A DNA stretch of 64,000 nt from Variovorax sp. N23 (lineage in GTDB: Bacteria; Pseudomonadota; Gammaproteobacteria; Burkholderiales; Burkholderiaceae_C), in assembly GCF_025486315.1 (NCBI RefSeq), contig NZ_JAOOPY010000004.1:248348-312347 (forward strand), written 5' to 3'. Shown piece after piece: positions 25,193 to 33,045 of the stretch; the first letter of the stretch is position 1; every line of letters starts with the position of its first letter. The notes beneath the pieces are model-generated. The model saw only the letters and a list, made by a program, of their open reading frames with translations. It did not search any database and was not told the DNA's origin. The translations under genes were made by a program, and so were the position numbers.

Positions 25193-26569
25193 GTGCAGGA
25201 CGCTGCGGTGATCGACCGCTTTCTGGATGTGTTCTCGCGCTATATCGACTCTGGCTTCGGGTTGCTGCGCGGCGAGGTCGCCTTTCTGACTGTCACGTTG
25301 ATCGCGATCGACATGACCCTTGCAGGGCTGTTCTGGGCCATGAGCCATGCCTCTGGCCAGGGCGATGACGTGATCGCCAAGCTCGTCCGAAAGGTGCTGT
25401 ACGTGGGCACCTTCGCCTACATCCTGGGCAACTTCAACAGCCTCGCCGGCATCGTCTTCCAGTCATTCGCTGGGTTGGGCTTGACAGCATCCGGCTCGGG
25501 CATGAGCCAGGCACAGCTGCTGCAGCCCGGCCAACTCGCCAAGGTGGGCATCGACGCAGCTCGCCCGATCATGGAGCAGATCAACAACATGACCGGGTTT
25601 CCGGAGGTGTTCGCCCACCTGGACACCATCGCGGTGTTGTTCCTCGCGTGGCTCGTGCTGATCGTGACCTTCTTCATCCTGGCGGTGCAGCTCTTCGTCA
25701 CGCTGATCGAGTTCAAGCTGACGACGCTCGCCGGCTTTGTGCTGGTGCCGTTCGCGCTGTGGAACAAGACGGCGTTCCTGGCCGAGAAGGTGCTCGGCAA
25801 CGTGGTGTCGTCCGGCGTCAAGGTGCTGGTGCTGGCGGTCATCGTGGGGATCGGCTCCGGACTCTTCGCCGAGTTCACCGTCCCGCCCGGTGCCGACCCG
25901 AGCATCGACCATGCGCTGATCATCATGCTGGCATCGCTGGCGATGCTGGGCCTCGGGATCTTTGGACCGGGAATCGCGACCGGGTTGGTGGCCGGCGCGC
26001 CGCAGCTTGGCGCGGGTGCCGCCGTCGGCACCGCCATCGGTGCGGCAGGGCTTGCCGTGACCGGCGGTGCGGCCGTGGCTGGCGCCGGTTCCGCGGTCGC
26101 AGCGGGCGCACGGATGGCGCCCGGTGCGGCGCGTGCGGTCATCGGAGGCGGAGCGAATGCCGCGCGCTCGGCCAGTGCCCTGGCCAGCGGCGCGAAGTCG
26201 GCCTACCAGGCGGGGGCTGCCGCAGCGGATGGTGCCAGAACGCGCGCAGCCGGTGCCGGGCTCGCCAACGTCGCCAAGGCCGGCGCGAGTGCGGCCGGCC
26301 AGCGCATCGCGTCCGGTGCCAGGGCGGTCACGGACCGCGTGGCGGACTTCGTGGCCGACGCAGCGGCACCGGCGTCTTTCTCTGCATCCGGAGCATCCGC
26401 CGAAGGCAGCGCGGCCGCCGCGCCTGCATCCGAACCGGCATGGGCGCGGCGCATGCGCCGCAAGCAGCAGGCGACCCACGCCGCGACCACCGCCGCCCAC
26501 GTGTTGCGCTCGGGCGACCACGGCGGCAGTGGCGCCAGCCCGAGCCTGCAGGACAACGCCAACCCTTGA
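25193..26569 (+). CDS. trbL: TrbL mating-channel membrane protein (VirB6-like)
   Basis: A 458-residue polytopic inner-membrane protein from a GTG at 25193. Several hydrophobic helices are visible (FLTVTLIAIDMTLAGLFW, LFLAWLVLIVTFFILAV, VLVLAVIVGIGSGLF), and FKLTTLAGFVLVPFALWNKTAF is the TrbL signature. The C-terminal 160 residues are low-complexity alanine/glycine-rich and probably cytoplasmic. It starts two bases after the lipoprotein gene, so translation is likely coupled. Confidence 0.88.
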   Translation: MQDAAVIDRFLDVFSRYIDSGFGLLRGEVAFLTVTLIAIDMTLAGLFWAMSHASGQGDDVIAKLVRKVLYVGTFAYILGNFNSLAGIVFQSFAGLGLTASGSGMSQAQLLQPGQLAKVGIDAARPIMEQINNMTGFPEVFAHLDTIAVLFLAWLVLIVTFFILAVQLFVTLIEFKLTTLAGFVLVPFALWNKTAFLAEKVLGNVVSSGVKVLVLAVIVGIGSGLFAEFTVPPGADPSIDHALIIMLASLAMLGLGIFGPGIATGLVAGAPQLGAGAAVGTAIGAAGLAVTGGAAVAGAGSAVAAGARMAPGAARAVIGGGANAARSASALASGAKSAYQAGAAAADGARTRAAGAGLANVAKAGASAAGQRIASGARAVTDRVADFVADAAAPASFSASGASAEGSAAAAPASEPAWARRMRRKQQATHAATTAAHVLRSGDHGGSGASPSLQDNANP

Positions 26570-26589
26570 TCGACTGCTGAGGAGAACCC

Positions 26590-27294
26590 ATGCGTTTCAA
26601 ACGACCCCAGGTGCGGTACTCGGACACGCCGGAGCCCGTCACTCCCTACCAGGCCGCCGCCCAGGTCTGGGACCAGCGCATCGGCGAGAGCCGGGTGCAG
26701 GCGAAGAACTGGCGGCTGATGGCCTTCGGCGCCTTGTCGCTGGCACTGCTCATGGCCGGCGGTCTGGTCTGGCGCTCGGCCCAGTCCATCGTGACGCCCT
26801 ATGTTGTCGAGGTGGACCACGCCGGGCAAGTGCGGGCCGTGGGCGAAGCAGCCGCGCCGTACAGGCCCACCGACGCGCAGATCGCGTTTCACCTGGCGCG
26901 CTTCGTCAGCGATGTGCGCTCGCTCTCCATCGACCCGGTGGTGGTTCGTCGGAACTGGCTCGAAGCCTACGACTACACGACCGACCGAGGCGCCGCGACG
27001 CTGAACGACCACGCGCGCACGCACGATCCGTTCGCCCGCGTCGGGCAGAACTCCGTCGCGGTGGAGGTGACCAGCGTGGTGCGAGCGAGCGACACCTCGT
27101 TCCAGGTGCGCTGGATCGAGCGCAGTTATGTCAACGGCTCCCCTGCCGGCGTCGAGCGCTGGACGGCGGTGCTGTCCGTCGTGCTGCAGCCGCCTCGTAC
27201 CGAGGAGCGGCTGCGCAAGAACCCGTTGGGCATTTACGTCAACGGTCTGTCGTGGAGTCGTGAACTCGACGCATCGCAAGGAGCCAAGCCGTGA
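26590..27294 (+). CDS. trbF: TrbF conjugal protein (VirB8-like)
   Basis: A 234-residue VirB8-like assembly factor. A cytoplasmic N-terminus with TPYQAAAQVWDQRIG is followed by one transmembrane helix (ALSLALLMAGGLVW) and a periplasmic NTF2-like domain (VVEVDHAGQVRAVG to NPLGIYVNGLSWSRE). A GAGGAG sequence precedes the ATG. The stop overlaps the GTG start of trbG. Confidence 0.9.
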   Translation: MRFKRPQVRYSDTPEPVTPYQAAAQVWDQRIGESRVQAKNWRLMAFGALSLALLMAGGLVWRSAQSIVTPYVVEVDHAGQVRAVGEAAAPYRPTDAQIAFHLARFVSDVRSLSIDPVVVRRNWLEAYDYTTDRGAATLNDHARTHDPFARVGQNSVAVEVTSVVRASDTSFQVRWIERSYVNGSPAGVERWTAVLSVVLQPPRTEERLRKNPLGIYVNGLSWSRELDASQGAKP

Positions 27295-28310
27295 AGCAAC
27301 ATAGCCGTAGAGCCACGTCGCTCTCGATCCCTCTTGCCACGCTGTTGACCGTTTCGGGCTGTGCGACGCAGGTCAAACCGCCGCCGGTGATCTCTCTCGA
27401 TGAACCTGTGGCCGTGGCTGCGAAGGCGTTGCCCGAACCGGTGATGCCCGTCGAGGTGGTTGCGGTTCCGGCGCCATTGCCGGAGCAGATGAAAGCGCTG
27501 CCGGCCGAGGCGGAGGCGAAGCCGGTGCCGGAGCCGGCCGACGACCGGGTGCGTGTCTCGCGCGCGAATGACGAAGCGCGCATCGCGCCTACGCGTGAAG
27601 GCTACGTCAATGCCATCCAGGTCTGGCCCTATGCGGACGGTGCGCTGTACCAGGTCTACACCAGCCCGGGGCGGGTGACCGTCATCGCGCTGCAGGAAGG
27701 CGAGGAGCTGGTGACGGTCTCCGCCGGCGACACGGTGCGCTGGATCGTGGGCGACACGGCCAGCGGCTCGGGGGCCACCCTGCGCGTGAACGTCCTGGTG
27801 AAGCCAACGCGCACCGGTCTCAAGACCAACCTCGTCATCACCACGAACCGGCGGACCTACCTGCTGGAGCTGTCTTCCACGCCGCAGGCCTGGATGGCGT
27901 CGGTGTCGTGGGACTACCCGAGGGATCGGATGCTCGCGCTGCAGAAACAGGCACGCGAGGCCCAGGCGGCGGCACCCGTGGATGCGGGCCTGTCGCTGGA
28001 ACAGATCCGCTTCCGCTATGCGATCACGGGCGACGGCCCGTCCTGGAGGCCATTGCGCGCCTTCGACGATGGGCAGAGGGTCTACATCCAGTTCCCGGGC
28101 GGCATCGCCCAGGGCGAGTTGCCGCCTCTCTTCGTCATCGGACCACAGGGGGACGGCCAGCTCGTCAATTACCGCTTCCGGTCGCCGTACTACGTGGTGG
28201 ACCGGCTCTTCGGAGCGGCCGAGCTGCGGCTGGGCGGGTTCAAGGGGGGCAAGGCCGAGGTCGTGCGCATCGAACGCACCGATGGCGCGCCGCGCGGGAG
28301 TGGATCGTGA
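27291..28310 (+). CDS. trbG: TrbG conjugal protein (VirB9-like)
   Basis: A 339-residue VirB9-like outer-envelope core component starting at GTG 27291. The N-terminus ends in a lipoprotein-type signal (LLTVSGCATQ). After a proline-rich linker come EGYVNAIQVWPYADGALYQV and RVTVIALQEGEELVTVSAGD, typical of VirB9 beta domains, and a second domain with FRYAITGDGPSWRPLRAFDD. Overlaps trbI by four bases through a GTGA junction. Confidence 0.9.
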   Translation: MKQHSRRATSLSIPLATLLTVSGCATQVKPPPVISLDEPVAVAAKALPEPVMPVEVVAVPAPLPEQMKALPAEAEAKPVPEPADDRVRVSRANDEARIAPTREGYVNAIQVWPYADGALYQVYTSPGRVTVIALQEGEELVTVSAGDTVRWIVGDTASGSGATLRVNVLVKPTRTGLKTNLVITTNRRTYLLELSSTPQAWMASVSWDYPRDRMLALQKQAREAQAAAPVDAGLSLEQIRFRYAITGDGPSWRPLRAFDDGQRVYIQFPGGIAQGELPPLFVIGPQGDGQLVNYRFRSPYYVVDRLFGAAELRLGGFKGGKAEVVRIERTDGAPRGSGS

Positions 28311-29587
28311 GCGAGACCGCTGCACCATTACCCAAGGCCGATCCGGAGACCCTGGCGCTGCGGGCGCAGCCGCGTCCTGTCGTTCGCCTGAATCGCCGGG
28401 TGCTGGCCGTCGGCGCCGGCACGCTGGCGGCGGCCGTGCTGGGGGGCACCTTGTGGACGCTGCAGTCGCAGCAGCGTTCCCATGTACCGGCGAATGAGCT
28501 GTACAACGTTGATCGCATCGCGAGGTCTGAGAACCTCGATCGGTTGCCCAAGGATTACGCCGGCCTTGCACCGACACCGAAGGCAGCGCCGCCGGTGCTG
28601 GGCGAGCCGCTGCCGGGCGACCTGGGGCCTGCCATCGTGAAATCGCAGCAACCAGGGGACCCGCGTATGACGCCGCGCGGCACGGACCCGGCGCAACTGG
28701 CGGCCGACGAGGCGGCGCGGTCGCCGGTCTTCTTCCGGGGGGCCGGTGGCGGCGGTGGCGGCAGGGCGGTGTCTGCACCCTCGCCGACGACTCCAGACAC
28801 GCGCACGAGCGCAGCTATTGCTGGCTCGAGCCCGAACCCGTTCGATGCAATGGCTGCCGGCACGTCGGCTGCCCCTGCAGATCCGACGACTGCGCAGAAC
28901 CGGCAGGATGCCAAAGCGGCGTTCATGACGAAGGCGGGCGAGGGCGGCACGCGCAACCAGGGGAGTCTGCAGCTGCCCGCATCGCCGTACCAGGTGATGG
29001 CCGGCACGGTGATCTCCGCGGCATTGGTGACGGGCATCAATTCGGACCTGCCGGGGCAGGTGATCGCCAACGTCACCGAGGCGGTGTACGACACGGCCAC
29101 AGGGCGTCATCTGTTGATCCCGCAGGGCTCGCGCCTGATGGGACGCTACGACAGCCAGGTGTCGTTCGGGCAGCGGCGCGTGCTGCTGGTGTGGACACGG
29201 CTGATCCTGCCGGACACCTCGTCGGTGGCACTGGACCGCTTGCCGGGGATCGACCCGGCCGGTTATGCAGGGCTCGAGGATGGGGTCGACTGGCACTGGG
29301 AGCGGATCCTCGCAGGGGCGGCCCTGTCGACACTGTTGGGCGTCGGGGCGGAGCTGGCCGCCCCGGAGAGCAGCACGGGTCAAGACGGCAATCGGACCGT
29401 GATCGCGATTCGCGAAGGCACGCAGGACTCGATCAGCCAGGTCGGGCAGGAGATCACCAGGCGCAATGCGAGCATCCAACCGACGTTGACGATCCGGCCG
29501 GGGTTTCCGATGCGGGTGATGGTGAGCAAGGACCTGATCCTGCGGCCCTACCAGCCGCTGTTCTTCCAGCGCGGTTCGTCGCAATGA
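28307..29587 (+). CDS. trbI: TrbI conjugal protein (VirB10-like)
   Basis: A 426-residue VirB10-like energy-sensing core protein from GTG 28307. It has a short cytoplasmic N-terminus, one transmembrane helix (VLAVGAGTLAAAVLGGTLW), a disordered glycine/proline-rich periplasmic linker and a C-terminal TrbI/VirB10 domain (SPYQVMAGTVISAALVTGI, then GRHLLIPQGSRLMGRYD). Length is typical. The stop overlaps the DUF2274 gene. Confidence 0.92.
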   Translation: MSETAAPLPKADPETLALRAQPRPVVRLNRRVLAVGAGTLAAAVLGGTLWTLQSQQRSHVPANELYNVDRIARSENLDRLPKDYAGLAPTPKAAPPVLGEPLPGDLGPAIVKSQQPGDPRMTPRGTDPAQLAADEAARSPVFFRGAGGGGGGRAVSAPSPTTPDTRTSAAIAGSSPNPFDAMAAGTSAAPADPTTAQNRQDAKAAFMTKAGEGGTRNQGSLQLPASPYQVMAGTVISAALVTGINSDLPGQVIANVTEAVYDTATGRHLLIPQGSRLMGRYDSQVSFGQRRVLLVWTRLILPDTSSVALDRLPGIDPAGYAGLEDGVDWHWERILAGAALSTLLGVGAELAAPESSTGQDGNRTVIAIREGTQDSISQVGQEITRRNASIQPTLTIRPGFPMRVMVSKDLILRPYQPLFFQRGSSQ

Positions 29588-29835
29588 GCAGGAACACCAC
29601 GCGCTTGAGCTTGGGCGCGCTGCCCAGGGCGGAGGTCGTCAAGCTGACCATCGCCGTGCCAGCCGAGCTCAAGCTGCAGCTTGATGCCTATGCCGCGGTG
29701 CACAGTCGGCTGCATGGACCGGTGGATGCGGTAGGGCTGATCCCGCACATGCTCTCGGCCTTCATCGCGCGCGACCGTGGCTTCAAGGCGGCGCTGAGGG
29801 TGAAGCAGCCGAGGCCGATCGATCCGAGCGCATAG
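29584..29835 (+). CDS. DUF2274 protein at the end of the trb operon
   Basis: An 83-residue protein of the DUF2274 type, which recurs directly after trbI in Tn4371-like elements. It has a ribbon-like start (VVKLTIAVPAELKLQLDAYA) and a helical end (IPHMLSAFIARDRGFKAAL), suggestive of a ribbon-helix-helix DNA-binding or partition-like role; function is not established. It is coupled to trbI by ATGA and convergent with the abiE toxin gene after three bases. Confidence 0.8.
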   Translation: MSRNTTRLSLGALPRAEVVKLTIAVPAELKLQLDAYAAVHSRLHGPVDAVGLIPHMLSAFIARDRGFKAALRVKQPRPIDPSA

Positions 29836-29838
29836 CCC

Positions 29839-30753
29839 TTACCCGAGGCGCCGCGCCAGCAGGTCGGCTTGCTCGGCGAACTTTGCAGGACTCTTGCGTT
29901 GCAGCTGCGCCAGGTTCTGCAGCTTCCAGCGAATGCCCGGCAGATCCTCCGCATGCGCAATGCTCAGCAACCGCCATTCGGGTTGCCCATTGACGAGCGA
30001 CAGCAGAAAGCGGCGCTCGTCGGCATCGAGGCTGCTTTGCAATTCATGCACCATGCGCTCGCGTGCGACGAGCAGCGCGTCCAATGCCACAGGCTCGGTG
30101 GTCATGCCCCTGAAATTGCGTTCGTACTCCTGGCCGATATCACGCATGGCCGGGAACAGGACTTCATGGACGGGACGGTTGTGGCTGGCGATGTAGACCA
30201 CGAAGGCCCGTCGAATGCCGGGAGTGATGCCTTCGTGAGCGAACAGCTGCATCACGTCAAACAGGTCGCGGGGATGCTGGCGATCCATGGCCGCGACGAG
30301 CTTCCCGCCGTACACGTCCTCCAGCGATACCACCGGAATCTCCAGTTCAGCCAGCAAGGCCTCGCGGGCCGCGGGCGTCAGGGCCGCAGCGCGCACGGGA
30401 CGGACGGTGCCACGCATCACGAAGTTCACTTCGACCTTCACTTCGATCTTTCCGCGTCGCACCAGCAGTTTGGTTTCGCCGGCCTCGGCCGTCGCCAGCG
30501 TGTGCGTCTGAAACCCTCGAGCATTCAGCCGCTCGGCAGCGTGCCGGATGGCGTCATTGATGCGGGCGAGTGCTGCGTCGCGAGGCAAGCTGTGGTCGGG
30601 GAAGACCAGATCCAGATCGACCGAGAGCCGTGGCATGTCCCGGATGAACAGATTGATCGCGGTGCCGCCCTTGAGCGCGAAGGTTCCGTCCGCGAAGACG
30701 AGCGGCGCGATCTGCGTCAACAGCCGGGCGGTGTCGAGGTAGGTCTGGTTCAT
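29839..30753 (-). CDS. abiEii: AbiEii-type nucleotidyltransferase toxin
   Basis: A 304-residue protein of the AbiEii/AbiGii nucleotidyltransferase family, the toxin of type IV toxin-antitoxin pairs. The active-site region reads FALKGGTAINLF then LSVDLDLVFPD, with the DxD aspartates in place, and LEDVYGGKLVAAMDRQHPRDLFDV is the second family motif. Known relatives inhibit growth by nucleotidylating tRNA and confer abortive infection. The ATG overlaps the stop of the antitoxin gene by four bases, the usual arrangement. Confidence 0.92.
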   Translation of the reverse strand: MNQTYLDTARLLTQIAPLVFADGTFALKGGTAINLFIRDMPRLSVDLDLVFPDHSLPRDAALARINDAIRHAAERLNARGFQTHTLATAEAGETKLLVRRGKIEVKVEVNFVMRGTVRPVRAAALTPAAREALLAELEIPVVSLEDVYGGKLVAAMDRQHPRDLFDVMQLFAHEGITPGIRRAFVVYIASHNRPVHEVLFPAMRDIGQEYERNFRGMTTEPVALDALLVARERMVHELQSSLDADERRFLLSLVNGQPEWRLLSIAHAEDLPGIRWKLQNLAQLQRKSPAKFAEQADLLARRLG

Positions 30754-31487
30754 GGCTTGAGCACCAGAAGCCCGTCGGACGAGCGGGACACCCAGGCCCT
30801 GGCGCTGCCGGTGGGCAAGTGCGAGGGGTCCAGCTTCTTCGCCCAGGGCAGGGAGAGTTCACCCCCGAGTTGCAGACACAGACGCACGGTCTTGACGCTG
30901 GTGCAGCGTTGCAACAGTTCGCGCAGCACATCGGCACGCAAGCCGTATCCGCTCTCTGCCAGCTCGCGCGCTTCTTTCAGCGGCTGTCTCACGCCGACTT
31001 CGCTGAGCACTTCAAGGAAGCCGCGTTCCGGCGCTGAAACCCGCGCCGCGCCGACGCGCTTCTCGAACGGGCCGACATGCAGCAGGGCCCCCGGTATTTC
31101 GTCGAACAGGCGTTTGCGGTGGTATTCGGCCGGGAAGCGCTCGGTGAACCAGTCGGGCAGCTTCGCCGCCGTCCAGCCGTAAAGTTGCAAGACGGGTTGC
31201 TGCGACACGTAGTGTCGTACCCCATACCAGTCGAGCGATGACTTGCCGCCGACATGCAGACCGTCAATGGTTCGTTCAAGCAGGAGCAGGCAGGGGTGCA
31301 GTTGCAGCACATCGTTCGGGCGGCAGTACACGCCGCGTGCCAAGCGAGTGAGCCAGCCTGCACGCACATAGTGCACAGCGAGGTCGGCGGAGATGCTCCG
31401 TGCGGCCAAGTCTGCGGATGTCAACGGGCTTCCCGGCGCCCAGTTGCCATAGAGGTTACTTAGTTTTGTTCTATTTGTCGTAGCCAT
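30750..31487 (-). CDS. abiEi: AbiEi-type antitoxin / autorepressor
   Basis: A 245-residue AbiEi antitoxin. The N-terminal winged helix-turn-helix includes SADLAVHYVRAGWLTRLARG then VYCRPND. The C-terminal domain (GKSSLDWYGVRHYVSQQPVL, then LYGWTAAKLPDWF) is the part that antagonises the toxin in studied members. AbiEi proteins also repress their own operon by binding inverted repeats, and matching repeats are seen just upstream and across the first codons. It is the first gene of the pair. Confidence 0.9.
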   Translation of the reverse strand: MATTNRTKLSNLYGNWAPGSPLTSADLAARSISADLAVHYVRAGWLTRLARGVYCRPNDVLQLHPCLLLLERTIDGLHVGGKSSLDWYGVRHYVSQQPVLQLYGWTAAKLPDWFTERFPAEYHRKRLFDEIPGALLHVGPFEKRVGAARVSAPERGFLEVLSEVGVRQPLKEARELAESGYGLRADVLRELLQRCTSVKTVRLCLQLGGELSLPWAKKLDPSHLPTGSARAWVSRSSDGLLVLKP

Positions 31488-31563
31488 ACTGCGATTTTGC
31501 TAAACAATTCAAAAGGTCGCAAATTTTGTTTCACTGGGGTGAGTCGTAGTATTGCTACGACAA
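31475..31563. promoter_or_regulatory. Candidate AbiEi operator repeats
   Basis: A perfect inverted repeat, GTCGTAG at 31543-31549 and CTACGAC at 31555-31561 with a five-base spacer, lies 56 bases upstream of the antitoxin start. A third copy spans codons 2-5 of the gene: 31475-31484 reads TTGTCGTAGC, the reverse complement of GCTACGACAA at 31554-31563. The region between is AT-rich and likely holds the promoter. AbiEi autoregulation through inverted repeats is established in other systems; its use here is inference. Confidence 0.55.
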
Positions 31564-31720
31564 TCAGAAATAATTCAAATCTATGGATTGTTGAGCTGCG
31601 AGGTTGCAAGCGGGCTATTCCGACGCATCGCGAGACGCTATGCGTCCCAAGAACCAGTTGACAGCGGCACGCTTGAAGGCCGTGCGACAGCCGCACGGGG
31701 CGTGATCAAACGCTCAGCGT

Positions 31721-32950
31721 TCAAGCTGAACGGCTATCGAGCCCAAGTGCCTTGCGCTCCCTATCTTGGGACGGCGGCAGCGATCGCTGGCCTGAAAAAC
31801 TCGAGGTGGTCCGTTGAGCACTCTGCTCCGGACTGGCCCACGCACCCAGGGCAATGTCTGCAGGCGTCGGATCGAATGCTAAATCGAGCGTTGTCGGAAT
31901 GTTCTTTGGCCTGAGGGCATGCAGATCTTCTGGTCTCAGATGGGTGTACCGCTTGAGCATCTTCCAATCTTTGTGTCCTGTTACGAGCGCGGCCTGCTCG
32001 ATCGTGAACCCCGCCTCGAAGAGGCGACTGGCCGCTTCGTGCCGGAGGTCGTGGAATTTGAGGTTCCTGATGCGCAGCTCCTTGCATGCGCGACGGAACG
32101 CGGTCCCCACAGAGCGGCCGTTGTAGGGGAAGACAAAGCTGCTGCCTCCGGAGAAAGGCCGCTGCTCCTGGAGAATGGCCCAGGCATCGAATCCGGTGAC
32201 ATCCAGCAGTGGTACTTTCTGGTCATTGCCGTTCTTGTCTCGTGGGTCTTTTCGGTCCCGCACGATCACGGTACGAGCCCGGGCATCGACGTCCTCCCAG
32301 CGAATGCGACAGATCTCGTCCTGCCGCATGGCGGTGGCAACTGCGAAACGCATGATTCGTCCGAGAGGAATGATCTGCCGCTGATTTCCGGCGAAATAGT
32401 CGGCAAGCGCTTGCAACTCGTCGAGGGTAGGGCGGCGGTCCCGTTCCCGCCCCTTTCCGACCAGGCCCAGGCGCTTGAGCGCAATGCGAGCCAGATCAAT
32501 GGGCTCAACCTGAACCTGAGTGCCATGCACGGCCGCCGCGTGAGAAACTACGAGCTTGATGTAGCCGATGTCCATGCTGATGGTGATGGGACCTGCGCCT
32601 TCCCTGGCGCGGTCCTTGCCAAACTGGATGAGCCGCTCGCGCGTGAGGTCCTTCAGCTTCAACTTGCCCAATTTGGTCTTCAAGGCATCGAGGGTGAAGG
32701 CCTTGGACCGCCGGGGCGCTCTCCGCACTTCCTTCATGTCGGTGACATGCAGATCGATCAAATCGCCGAATGTGGTCGGATCCTTGACCTTTGACCGGCG
32801 GGGTGCGTCGCCCAGATCGATGCGGCGCTCCGTTGCGAGAGCCCATTCCTGGGCGTCCCTGTACCGTCGAAAGGTTTCACTCGCATAGACACCCTTACGG
32901 CGGACTTGCGCGCGCGTGTTGCCGGACGGAAGCTTCGTGAAGGTGGGCAT
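31721..32950 (-). CDS. Tyrosine recombinase (island integrase)
   Basis: A 409-residue phage-type integrase. The SAM-like core-binding domain is at about residues 60-165. The catalytic domain has arginine in ATAMRQDEICRIRW, HDLRHEAASRLFEAG, VTGHKDWKMLKRYTH and the tyrosine nucleophile in RYTH. The N-terminal arm-binding part is short (LPSGNTRAQVRRKGVYASE). It begins 95 bases before dusA and is divergent from it, as in dusA-specific integrases. It is complete, so excision may still be possible. A proline/serine-rich tail follows the catalytic tyrosine. Confidence 0.92.
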   Translation of the reverse strand: MPTFTKLPSGNTRAQVRRKGVYASETFRRYRDAQEWALATERRIDLGDAPRRSKVKDPTTFGDLIDLHVTDMKEVRRAPRRSKAFTLDALKTKLGKLKLKDLTRERLIQFGKDRAREGAGPITISMDIGYIKLVVSHAAAVHGTQVQVEPIDLARIALKRLGLVGKGRERDRRPTLDELQALADYFAGNQRQIIPLGRIMRFAVATAMRQDEICRIRWEDVDARARTVIVRDRKDPRDKNGNDQKVPLLDVTGFDAWAILQEQRPFSGGSSFVFPYNGRSVGTAFRRACKELRIRNLKFHDLRHEAASRLFEAGFTIEQAALVTGHKDWKMLKRYTHLRPEDLHALRPKNIPTTLDLAFDPTPADIALGAWASPEQSAQRTTSSFSGQRSLPPSQDRERKALGLDSRSA

Positions 32951-32966
32951 TTCGTGTGCTCTATGT

Positions 32967-33032
32967 GTGCACTGACAGGGCGAAACAGGGCGTATTCGGG
33001 CAAATTTCAGTGCACACGAGCGTGCACACGAG
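32967..33032. repeat. Short direct repeats between integrase and dusA (candidate arm-binding sites)
   Basis: Two tandem copies of GTGCACACGAG occur at 33010-33020 and 33022-33032, and another GTGCAC at 32967-32972. ACAGGGCG is repeated at 32975-32982 and 32985-32992, ten bases apart. Clustered short direct repeats between an integrase gene and the attachment core are typical of integrase arm sites. Alternatively they are operators for the integrase promoter. Confidence 0.45.
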
Positions 33033-33045
33033 GGTGGTTAAGTGT

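Noticed and set aside
32956..33045. A longer dusA product starting at 32956
   Set aside because: The extra 30 residues overlap the repeat-rich integrase/attachment region and are not part of the DusA fold.
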